Below, one piece after another: positions 24,804-31,013 of a stretch of DNA of 31,013 nucleotides. The notes below the pieces were generated by a model that was given only the letters and a program-made list of their open reading frames with translations, searched no databases and was not told the DNA's origin. Position 1 is the first letter of the stretch. Each line of letters begins with the position of its first letter. The translations under genes were made by a program, and so were the position numbers. Source of the stretch: a bacterium UBP6_UBA1177 (lineage in GTDB: Bacteria; UBP6; UBA1177); assembly GCA_002310995.1 (NCBI GenBank), contig DBYV01000047.1:1-31013 (forward strand), given 5' to 3'.

Positions 24804-25462
24804 TGAAATTTCTAGTCTCTATTCTATCGTTTTTACTTCTGATTTCGTGCGGAGCCGGCCATATTCCGACATGGAGGCAGAATGCGGCAGCCGATAAGGC
24901 TAATTTTATCGAAAGCAGTTTTATCGGAAATGAAAGCTATGCCTCGAAGTATTTTGACAAAATGTTGGAGGATTTCAGGATGACTGTAGATCCCGACGAG
25001 ATAGTTAAGGCTTATCTGGCAAGGTGCGCCGTCAGTTTTGCTCTTCTTGAGTATTCCGATTGCGGCGAAGCGGCCGACATGCTTCCGCTTTTGAAGAACA
25101 AGGAAAATATTGTTTATTACAATTTTGTTTCGGGCAAAGTGCGTGCTTCGGAGGATCTTCCGAAGAAATACCGCGATATTGTTGAAGTTTCCCAAAACTG
25201 TAACGTTGAGAAGGCAAATTCTGACATTTCTTCGGAGAAAGATCCGACAACTCTTCTGATGAAGGCTTCGTTTCTTGTAAAAAAGAACTGCTACAATGAC
25301 GAAACGGCAGCTATTGCAATTGATGCAGCTTCGAAAGAGGGGTGGAAAAAGGTCGTTCTGAAGTATCTCGCGCTACAGCTTTCGTATTTTGAAAAACGCG
25401 GTGAAACTCAGAAAGCGGGACTTGTAAAAAAGAGAATGGAACTTGTTGTTTCGGAAGAATGA
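24803..25462 (+). CDS. Lipoprotein of unknown function downstream of mlaD
   Basis: This 219-residue protein has a lipoprotein signal, MKFLVSILSFLLLISC, with Cys 16 as lipidation site. The rest is predicted mostly helical with regular Ala/Leu spacing (KAYLARCAVSFALLEY, KVVLKYLALQLSYFEK), which could be TPR-like, but I recognise no family. Three further cysteines are present. Its start shares one base with the mlaD stop (TGATG), behind a GGAGATAGGG stretch. Translational coupling suggests a role in the same envelope process, perhaps as the lipoprotein partner of the MCE system; this is inference. It does not look like the PqiC-type auxiliary lipoprotein. Confidence 0.75.
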   Translation: MKFLVSILSFLLLISCGAGHIPTWRQNAAADKANFIESSFIGNESYASKYFDKMLEDFRMTVDPDEIVKAYLARCAVSFALLEYSDCGEAADMLPLLKNKENIVYYNFVSGKVRASEDLPKKYRDIVEVSQNCNVEKANSDISSEKDPTTLLMKASFLVKKNCYNDETAAIAIDAASKEGWKKVVLKYLALQLSYFEKRGETQKAGLVKKRMELVVSEE

Positions 25463-25482
25463 CTTTGTAAATAGGAGGAGTT

Positions 25483-26613
25483 ATGAAAATCATTCGTCTA
25501 CTTTTCTTGGCCATTTGTCTGGTTTTTGTTTCGTGCGGAACTTCTGATACGAAATCGGATTCAGAACCGCAGAAAAGCGCTCCGGCACAGACTGAAAAAA
25601 AGAGTTCGTCTGCAAAGAACATTAAAGTTTCCAACGATCCGGAAGCTTTTGTTGAAGCTGTCAGATTGAACGATTCTGCGCTTATCGACAAATTTCTTGC
25701 TGCAGGAGCTGATGTCAACGCAAAAAACAAGAGCGGTGTCTATCCGCTTCACTGGGCTGCATGGCACGGAAATCTTGAACTTGTCAAGAAGCTTGTCGCA
25801 AAGCAGGCTTATGTTGATGTAATGGACGGCTACCGCGATGAAACGCCGCTTTCATGGGCTGCAAAAAAGGGCAACCTCGAAGTTGTTAAATTTCTCGTTG
25901 AAAAAGGTGCTGCGGTCAACAATTCCGACAGATATAAAGAAACTCCGCTTATGGATGCCGCAAGATACGGTCACGACGAAATGGTCCGTTTCCTGCTTTA
26001 CAACAATGCGAAGATCAACGATGTCACGGTTGACGGCGTAAGCGCACTGATGTTTGCGAGTATGAACGGTCACGAAAAAGTTGTAAAAACGCTTCTTGAG
26101 TTCAGAGCAGATATCAACAAAATCCACTTCAAAACAAGTAAAACGGCCCGCGGTTATGCGGAAGAACGCAAGTTCAAGAGTATTGTCGAGCTTATCGCAC
26201 GTCAGGCAAAAGTCGAAGGCGACCTTATCAAAAGACCGGCAAAACCGGCTGACACGCAGTTCGTAACGACTCCTCCCGACCTTGAAACTCTTCAGAAAGC
26301 GTGGGCAGGAAGAGAGGATTATCTACCTGCGACACTTGAGGCTAAACACGTCACTTCGCACATGAACAAGTTTCTCCCCGATATCACGCAGTGCTATCAG
26401 AGCAGATACGAGCAGGGTGACCGCAACATGATGGGAACTATGGAACTTATGGTCCGTGTTGCCGGCAGCGGAGTAGTGCTTGATGCATATTTCACAACAG
26501 AAAAATACCAGTCTTCGCTTTTCGGAGATTGCATTCTTGATGCTATAAGGTCGCGTCCTTTCCCGCAGTTCTACGACGGACAGATCGATTTCAAATACAC
26601 TTACACCATCTAA
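25483..26613 (+). CDS. Ankyrin-repeat lipoprotein with AgmX/PglI-like C-terminal domain
   Basis: The 376-residue protein starts with a lipoprotein signal ending VFVSC (Cys 18) and a short Ser/Lys-rich linker. Residues 50-230 hold five or six ankyrin repeats, for example GVYPLHWAAWHGNLELVKKL, ETPLSWAAKKGNLEVVKFL and ETPLMDAARYGHDEMVRFL. The last 90 residues follow the pattern of the AgmX/PglI C-terminal domain seen in Myxococcota. They have a helix ending ITQCYQSRYEQ, a strand GTMELMVRVAGSGVVLDAYF, and DCILDAIRSRPFPQF, with a cysteine pair that is usually conserved. The combination of a lipid anchor, ankyrin solenoid and this domain suggests a periplasmic protein-interaction role. AGGAGG precedes the ATG. 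It probably follows the mlaD operon, 20 bases downstream. Confidence 0.83.
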   Translation: MKIIRLLFLAICLVFVSCGTSDTKSDSEPQKSAPAQTEKKSSSAKNIKVSNDPEAFVEAVRLNDSALIDKFLAAGADVNAKNKSGVYPLHWAAWHGNLELVKKLVAKQAYVDVMDGYRDETPLSWAAKKGNLEVVKFLVEKGAAVNNSDRYKETPLMDAARYGHDEMVRFLLYNNAKINDVTVDGVSALMFASMNGHEKVVKTLLEFRADINKIHFKTSKTARGYAEERKFKSIVELIARQAKVEGDLIKRPAKPADTQFVTTPPDLETLQKAWAGREDYLPATLEAKHVTSHMNKFLPDITQCYQSRYEQGDRNMMGTMELMVRVAGSGVVLDAYFTTEKYQSSLFGDCILDAIRSRPFPQFYDGQIDFKYTYTI

Positions 26614-26632
26614 AAGCACCGTTTTCTTTTTG

Positions 26633-26659
26633 TTGACAAAATCCTTTTTATTGTATAAA
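26633..26659 (+). promoter_or_regulatory. Candidate promoter for the HEAT-protein/UDG operon
   Basis: A perfect TTGACA (26633-26638) is followed by TATAAA (26654-26659) after 15 bases, a slightly short spacer. TAAATA at 26656-26661 would give 17. It lies in the 91-base gap after the ankyrin gene. Confidence 0.5.
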
Positions 26660-26704
26660 TATTAGAGAATATTATTTTGTTCTTACTAAAACGGGGGTGT
26701 GACT

Positions 26705-28222
26705 ATGTTTAAGGTGGTATTTTTATTAGTTATTTTCTTCAGCTCTTCACTTTTCGGACAGTCAGTTCTTGATGACAAAGTCCAGCTGAAGGACGAGAAT
26801 TTCGTAAAATCTGTTGAAAGCGCAGATACAATTATTCTCGGAAAGTATATTCAGGGCGGTAAAACCAAGGCTAAAGTTATGGTCGACAAAGTTTATGTCG
26901 GCGAAGCTTCCGGTGATATCGAGATCAACGGACTTGACAACGAAAAAATAAGGCTCCGTTACAAAAGAGACGCCTACAAAAAAGGAGACGGTTATGTCTT
27001 CATCCTCAAGAAAGGGGCAAAGGATTTCAGACTGCTTGAAGACAGTGTTACGATTCCTATTTCCAAAGACAACCGCGCAAACTTTTCCTTCAATACGCCT
27101 TATCAGATCAACTTCTGGCAGTTTTTTGATGAAAGGCTTGTCGAAGTGGCTATAAAAGCAATCCGTGAAAAAGCTGATAATATGCAGAATGATTCAACAA
27201 AAGAGACTTTTGACCAGCTCGTAAACGAGTTCATCGAGAAAAAGGATTCCGCGTCTCTCCGCACGGCGCTCGCTATTGCCAGACTTGGCGGACTTTCAAT
27301 TGATGATGAAAAGTACAACTCTTTTATTGCTGGAACCGACACGCTTTCCTGCCTCGCAGTTAAATTTGCCGGCGAAATCAAAGGTGAGCTTTACTTCAAT
27401 CAGAACGTTCTGACCAAGGCTGAAGGCTTCAATGCCGACAATCAGACCGCTTTCGGTTTTGCGGCAATGAATCTCTATTCCAAGCAGAGCGTTCCTGTTA
27501 TCGGCAAAATGCTCAACAAAATCAGTCTTTACGCTCCTTCTTCGAGTGAATGCTTCCCTTACCAGAAACCGCCTACAAACAAAGAGGTTTTCGTAAGAGC
27601 GCTTATCGAAATTGATTCTCCCGACACAATAAGGCTTATCTCTTCGCAACTTGACAGCGGCGATGCAGACTGGCTTGCAAAAGTTCTTGCCATTATTTCC
27701 GAATACGACGGTGCTGACCTTGTCGAACTCGTTCTAAAGGCAGACACAAAAGAGAGAACTTCAGAAAGAAAACTTGAGTTTAGCAACTATTTCAACAAGG
27801 TAAAATCGAAGAGTGTCGCCGAGGCACTTATCGCTCTTTTTAACAAAAATTCTGATTCATACTGGAAAAAGAGAATTCTTTCGGTTGTCGGAACCTATCA
27901 GTTCGCTGAGTCGCTTCCGTTCCTCATTCAGGTTATGAACGAGGATTCCAAGGAAGAAATCAGAACGACTGCGGCTATGTCGATCGGTCAGCTCGGAAAC
28001 GCAGGCGGCGCAAAACCGCTTTATGAGTTCATCGTCCGCGAAAAATCGATACTTGCTAAGTCGATAGGCATTCAGTCGATTGCAAAAATCGGTGACAAAT
28101 CGGTTCAGGAGTACCTTAAAAAGCTCGTAAGCGAAGAAGCCGATCCGAAAGTTCGTGAAGAGGCTGCAAACGCTATTGAAGATAATTTGTTTATTCTCAG
28201 ATACGGCAGAGAAAAAGATTGA
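26705..28222 (+). CDS. Exported HEAT-repeat protein with N-terminal beta-domain
   Basis: The 505-residue protein has a signal peptide (MFKVVFLLVIFFSSSLFGQS, cleavage likely after FG). Residues 38-105 form a beta-rich domain, ADTIILGKYIQGG to KGDGYVFILKKG, with the layout of small secreted NTR/TIMP-like barrels in which V-x-V-x-K-V-x-x-G is followed by a G-x-x-Y-V-F-I-L strand. This resemblance is only by pattern. From about residue 300 to the end there are HEAT/PBS-lyase-type helical repeats, such as SKEEIRTTAAMSIGQLGNAG and ADPKVREEAANAIED. A GTG lies two codons earlier, but the ATG at 26705 is seven bases after GGGGG. The stop overlaps the start of the UDG gene, an odd pairing of an exported protein with a DNA repair enzyme. 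Confidence 0.75.
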   Translation: MFKVVFLLVIFFSSSLFGQSVLDDKVQLKDENFVKSVESADTIILGKYIQGGKTKAKVMVDKVYVGEASGDIEINGLDNEKIRLRYKRDAYKKGDGYVFILKKGAKDFRLLEDSVTIPISKDNRANFSFNTPYQINFWQFFDERLVEVAIKAIREKADNMQNDSTKETFDQLVNEFIEKKDSASLRTALAIARLGGLSIDDEKYNSFIAGTDTLSCLAVKFAGEIKGELYFNQNVLTKAEGFNADNQTAFGFAAMNLYSKQSVPVIGKMLNKISLYAPSSSECFPYQKPPTNKEVFVRALIEIDSPDTIRLISSQLDSGDADWLAKVLAIISEYDGADLVELVLKADTKERTSERKLEFSNYFNKVKSKSVAEALIALFNKNSDSYWKKRILSVVGTYQFAESLPFLIQVMNEDSKEEIRTTAAMSIGQLGNAGGAKPLYEFIVREKSILAKSIGIQSIAKIGDKSVQEYLKKLVSEEADPKVREEAANAIEDNLFILRYGREKD

Positions 28223-28980
28223 TCCCTTCACTTTCTCCCGAATCACTTGAAGCGTGGCTGCTTTGGCAGCATCAGCTTCAGCCTTTCACTTTCGATGAAA
28301 ATTTCGCAGAAGAGATAAATTCCTCAATTTCAGAAGGAATTACGAAAGTTTTCAATAAATTAGAGTGCTCTTCCGTTTCTGTTGCTCCGGTTGCAAAAAA
28401 TGTTGAAGAACCTGTTGATAAATCGCTTTCTCCGCTTGAAAGAGTAAGGGCGAGAGCTGAAAGATGCTCCGCATGCCGTCTTGCTGCAAAGCGGACGAAT
28501 ATGGTTTTCGGAGAGGGCAATCCCGAAGCTGACATAATGTTCATAGGCGAAGGTCCTGGCGAAGACGAGGATTTGTCCGGCAGACCTTTTGTCGGAAAGG
28601 CGGGACAACTTCTCACTAAAATAATTGAAAACGGAATGAAGATTCCGCGCAGTCAGGTCTACATCGCAAATATCGTAAAGTGCCGTCCTCCGGCAAACCG
28701 CGATCCGATGCCTGACGAAGCTCAGTGCTGCATCGGTTTTTTGAAGGAACAGATTAAAATTGTTAGTCCTAAGGTGATGATTTTACTGGGAAAAGTTGCG
28801 ATGAAAAATCTGCTTGGCATTGAAAGTTCGATGTCTAAAGCGCGCGAAATGACCTATGAATACGAAGGGATAAAGGTTTTTGTTACATATCATCCGAGTG
28901 CGCTTCTCAGAAACGAAGCATACAAGCGGCCGGTCTGGGAAGATATAAAAAAGGCGATGAAATATTTGGGGATGATGTAA
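28219..28980 (+). CDS. Uracil-DNA glycosylase, family 4 (iron-sulphur type)
   Basis: This enzyme removes uracil from DNA. The catalytic motif A is GEGPGEDEDLSGRPFVGKAG (110-129), and the C-terminal motif is YHPSALLRN (224-232). Iron-sulphur ligands are expected at Cys 83 and Cys 86 (CSAC), Cys 155 (VKCRPPANR) and Cys 170 or 171, the family 4 arrangement. There is an N-terminal extension of about 75 residues with no clear motif, as seen in several bacterial members. The start is a TTG at 28219 overlapping the upstream TGA stop (TTGA), the same geometry as the ATGA overlaps elsewhere in the window. The next possible starts would cut deep into the extension. A terminator follows the stop. Confidence 0.92.
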   Translation: MIPSLSPESLEAWLLWQHQLQPFTFDENFAEEINSSISEGITKVFNKLECSSVSVAPVAKNVEEPVDKSLSPLERVRARAERCSACRLAAKRTNMVFGEGNPEADIMFIGEGPGEDEDLSGRPFVGKAGQLLTKIIENGMKIPRSQVYIANIVKCRPPANRDPMPDEAQCCIGFLKEQIKIVSPKVMILLGKVAMKNLLGIESSMSKAREMTYEYEGIKVFVTYHPSALLRNEAYKRPVWEDIKKAMKYLGMM

Positions 28981-28982
28981 CC

Positions 28983-29004
28983 TGAGACTTGTTTAAAAGT
29001 CTCA
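28983..29004 (+). terminator. Rho-independent-like terminator after the UDG gene
   Basis: TGAGACTT (28983-28990) and AAGTCTCA (28997-29004) form a perfect 8-bp stem with loop GTTTAA, followed by a T-rich but interrupted tail (TTGTTTGTTG). It begins two bases after the stop codon. Confidence 0.65.
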
Positions 29005-29047
29005 TTGTTTGTTGAAATTAAGTTATTTTTTATATTGTGGTGGAAAA

Positions 29048-30562
29048 ATGTTTGTAAAAAAACTTGCAACCGTTGTTTTTATTGCGTTTTTTTCGGCGAA
29101 TCTTTTTGCTTCGTCGGTTCTCGAGCTTGTAGGGGCGCAGGATTCTGTCCATCCGTTCACTTCGAGAATCATTTCGACGGGTGCCGAGGCTGCCTATTTC
29201 AACCCGGCTGATCTTGCGACTCTTGATGACTCGTTTAAAATTGGTTTCGGAATGACGATCCAGAACAAATCGATAAGCCACGCAAAAAGACCTGACGGAT
29301 ACGATATTTCTTCTCATATTTATGATGTTGACACTGGAAACATGGGAGCAGGGATCGACGGATTTTACGCACCGATGGCAACTGCAGACCTTCTGAACAG
29401 GCGCGGTTCAGCCGACTATGACTCTTTTGACGGCGTCATCATGCTCGGAGCCGTTAAAAACATCGCGAAAAAAAGCCTCGAAAAAATAGGAGGACAGCTT
29501 ACTGTCGGTGTTTATGCTCTCCTTCCGATTTCCGGGATCCAGACTCAGGAGCCTTTTTTCAACGATGAAAGGGAACAGTATTTCTCAAACAGCCTTCAGT
29601 TCGAGCTTTACGGTGACAGATTGAAACAGTTTAGCGCTGCTCTCGCTATTGCAGGACGTTTCGGCCGTTATTTCAGGATCGGCGCAGGGCTTGCGATCTC
29701 GACTTATACAAAAACTCAGAACCGCGTTTTTGTTCCAAGTCCGACTGAACCGTCGATACAGCTTATTAACGCCAAAATGAATGTCGGCGCATCTGTAATG
29801 CCTTACTTCTCATTCGTGGCAAATCCGGTCGCAGGCTGGCATCTCACCGGGACTTTCCATTTCCCGACGAACACGGGTATCGTCAAACTCAACAATGAAA
29901 TGCAGGTTTTGGGCTGGGAATACGAAGAAGGAAATAAAACAGGTTACCTGACAGCCGAATCTTCGATGACTGCGGGTTATCAGCCTATAAAACTCTCGAT
30001 CGGCACATACTATGATTTTAAGGTAAAAAACGACTACATACTTACTCCCATGGCAGGTTTCGAGTGGTCGAGATGGTCAACTTACGTTAACCGCCACGGC
30101 GAAAAACCTGCTGATAAATGGAGTGATACATTCTCTGCAACGGCAGGTCTGCTTATGAGACATCCAGAACGCAGAGCGGCTTTCGGTTTTAACTATGTTC
30201 CAAGTCCCGTTCCTGCTCAGACCGGCAGAGAGAACTATGTCGATAACGACAGATTCGGTTTTTCACTCGGATATCACGAGTATTTCAGCATCACGAAGGA
30301 GGTTAAGATCGGAGCCGGAATCAGCGGTTCTTTGCAGTGGCTTCTCAGCAGAACAGAAGAAAAGGATCTCGAACGTTCCGTGAAAGACGGCGGAATTGTC
30401 GATGAACTTCCTGACGATGCAGAATATTACGGTTCACAGGTCTCGGCGGAAGAGTTTGACGAGATAAAAAAAGGCATTCAGACAAATAACCCCGGTTTCC
30501 CCGGCTGGACAAGCAAAGGATTTCTTTTGAATTTAGGTATTTCAGCAGAAGTTATATGGTAA
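29048..30562 (+). CDS. FadL/OmpP1-like outer-membrane beta-barrel protein
   Basis: The 504-residue protein has a signal peptide (MFVKKLATVVFIAFFSANLF, cleavage likely after the next Ala). The mature N-terminus contains STGAEAAYFNPADLATLDD, the N-P-A block typical of FadL/TodX/OmpP1 transporters for hydrophobic substrates. The body alternates short amphipathic strands with aromatic residues, and the protein ends LNLGISAEVIW, with a terminal aromatic as expected for barrel assembly. Pattern similarity is good near the N-terminus but weaker elsewhere, so it may be a distant member. The frame reaches 29009, but the ATG at 29048 follows GGTGG by five bases and gives a proper signal peptide. The downstream lipoprotein gene is 26 bases away and probably cotranscribed. 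Confidence 0.75.
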   Translation: MFVKKLATVVFIAFFSANLFASSVLELVGAQDSVHPFTSRIISTGAEAAYFNPADLATLDDSFKIGFGMTIQNKSISHAKRPDGYDISSHIYDVDTGNMGAGIDGFYAPMATADLLNRRGSADYDSFDGVIMLGAVKNIAKKSLEKIGGQLTVGVYALLPISGIQTQEPFFNDEREQYFSNSLQFELYGDRLKQFSAALAIAGRFGRYFRIGAGLAISTYTKTQNRVFVPSPTEPSIQLINAKMNVGASVMPYFSFVANPVAGWHLTGTFHFPTNTGIVKLNNEMQVLGWEYEEGNKTGYLTAESSMTAGYQPIKLSIGTYYDFKVKNDYILTPMAGFEWSRWSTYVNRHGEKPADKWSDTFSATAGLLMRHPERRAAFGFNYVPSPVPAQTGRENYVDNDRFGFSLGYHEYFSITKEVKIGAGISGSLQWLLSRTEEKDLERSVKDGGIVDELPDDAEYYGSQVSAEEFDEIKKGIQTNNPGFPGWTSKGFLLNLGISAEVIW

Positions 30563-30588
30563 TTTAACAATTTTTCATGGAGGAAAAG

Positions 30589-31013
30589 ATGAAAAAATTT
30601 ATGATTTCAATTGTTGCAATCTGTGCAACACTTTTTTTTGTTTCATGCGGCGGTGATAGCAAATCAACGACACCTGATACGACAGACACAACTGATACGT
30701 CAGATACATCTGATACGACAGACACGACCGATACATCAGACACGTCAGATACAACTGACACGACTGATACAGTAGATACGACTGATACATCTGACACGAC
30801 AGACACGACCGATACATCAGACACGTCAGATACGACAGACACAACTGATACAGTAGACACGACCGATACATCTGATACGACAGACACGACTGATACATCC
30901 GATACTGAAGCTGATACCGCACCTGAAAATTGTGAACTCAGTGAACTCGAACAGGAATTTGTAGGAACATGGGCTCAAAAAATCATTCTCCGCTCGAAAT
31001 CAAGCACGACTCT
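30589..31013 (+). CDS. Lipoprotein with Asp-Thr repeat linker (3' end outside window)
   Basis: The frame is open to the window end, giving 141 codons and an incomplete one. It begins MKKFMISIVAICATLFFVSC, a lipoprotein signal with Cys 20 as lipidation site, behind GGAGG five bases before the ATG at 30589. After a short GGDSKSTTP stretch come 26 tandem tripeptides, DTT, DTS or DTV (DTE last), about residues 30-107. A non-repetitive domain follows that starts ENCELSELEQEFVGTWAQKI and is cut off. The linker is acidic and flexible and would hold the domain away from the membrane, like the acidic linker in the YD-repeat lipoprotein. The domain is too short to identify, although EFVGTWAQKI recalls lipocalin-like openings. 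It follows the FadL-like gene. Confidence 0.85.
   Translation, partial: MKKFMISIVAICATLFFVSCGGDSKSTTPDTTDTTDTSDTSDTTDTTDTSDTSDTTDTTDTVDTTDTSDTTDTTDTSDTSDTTDTTDTVDTTDTSDTTDTTDTSDTEADTAPENCELSELEQEFVGTWAQKIILRSKSSTT
30676..30909 (+). repeat. In-frame 9-bp tandem repeat with 81-bp higher-order unit
   Basis: Twenty-six copies of a 9-base unit (GAYACNWCN-like, encoding Asp-Thr-x) run without interruption. The third residues read TTSSTTSS, then TTVTSTTSS and so on, and from 30712 show a period of nine units. Blocks at 30712-30792 and 30793-30873 are 81 bases each and nearly identical, and a third partial copy begins at 30874. The 81-base period means the array grew by duplication of a larger block, not only by single-unit slippage. 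Confidence 0.9.

Noticed and set aside
29009..29036. TTGTTG and TATATT with a 16-base spacer as promoter for the FadL-like gene
   Set aside because: Transcription would start at about 29043, downstream of the GGTGG ribosome site, so the message could not be translated normally.
30564..30922. Two 107-residue minus-strand open frames rich in Val-Ser or Tyr-Leu repeats
   Set aside because: They are antisense readings of the Asp-Thr tandem repeat, which lacks stops in several frames. The plus-strand frame has a lipoprotein signal and a proper ribosome site.
1..31013. CRISPR arrays, tRNA or rRNA genes, insertion sequences and prophage genes
   Set aside because: I found no direct repeats with regular spacers, no cloverleaf-like spacer sequence, and no transposase, integrase or phage structural gene among the coding frames.

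Overview
The window is a gene-dense bacterial chromosome segment with moderate-to-low GC and no intergenic gap above about 300 bases. Start sites mostly carry GGAGG-type ribosome sites. Several starts are TTG or GTG, and many genes overlap by 1 to 4 bases. Outer-membrane barrel, MCE/MlaD, SecDF and numerous lipobox lipoproteins point to a Gram-negative diderm. An AgmX/PglI-like C-terminal domain and lipoproteins with long D/E/T-rich linkers behind the lipid-anchored cysteine suggest a member of the Myxococcota or another former deltaproteobacterial lineage, probably uncultured. That placement is an inference, not a demonstration.

Layout. 1-615 is the C-terminal part of an SppA peptidase. 639-3252 is a divergent pair, a YihY/BrkB membrane protein and a polysaccharide flippase, separated by an unusual repeat-filled spacer. 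3324-5662 is a translationally coupled pair, an unrecognised membrane-anchored protein and a YkgJ-type cysteine-cluster protein. 5643-7942 (minus) is miaB coupled to an orphan etfA. 7961-10129 (minus) is a small Q-rich membrane protein plus a kelch-like lipoprotein ending at a strong terminator. 10266-10897 (minus) is rpoZ plus a coupled unknown gene. 10972-12003 (minus) is purM. 12112-14202 (minus) is a YD-repeat-like lipoprotein. 14343-15628 is udk-nth.

15698-23673 (minus) is one tightly packed run: yajC-secD-secF-recJ, then a GH13 amylase-like lipoprotein and a UPF0104-type membrane protein. Back-to-back with it, 23862-26613 (plus) holds mlaD, a small lipoprotein and an ankyrin/AgmX-like lipoprotein. 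26705-28980 is a HEAT-repeat exported protein and a family 4 uracil-DNA glycosylase, closed by a terminator. 29048-31013 is a FadL-like outer-membrane protein followed by a lipoprotein with an Asp-Thr repeat linker, cut by the window end.

The common theme is envelope biology (export machinery, lipid or polysaccharide handling, surface lipoproteins) interleaved with housekeeping genes (PurM, RpoZ, Udk, Nth, RecJ, MiaB, UDG). I see no CRISPR array, phage, IS element, tRNA or rRNA. The least explained items are the mirrored inverted repeat and octamer-repeat spacer at 1588-1698 with a related array at 15654-15677, the possible degenerate AMMECR1-like/toroid protein at 3324-5147, the orphan etfA and mlaD, and the nested tandem repeat at the right edge.
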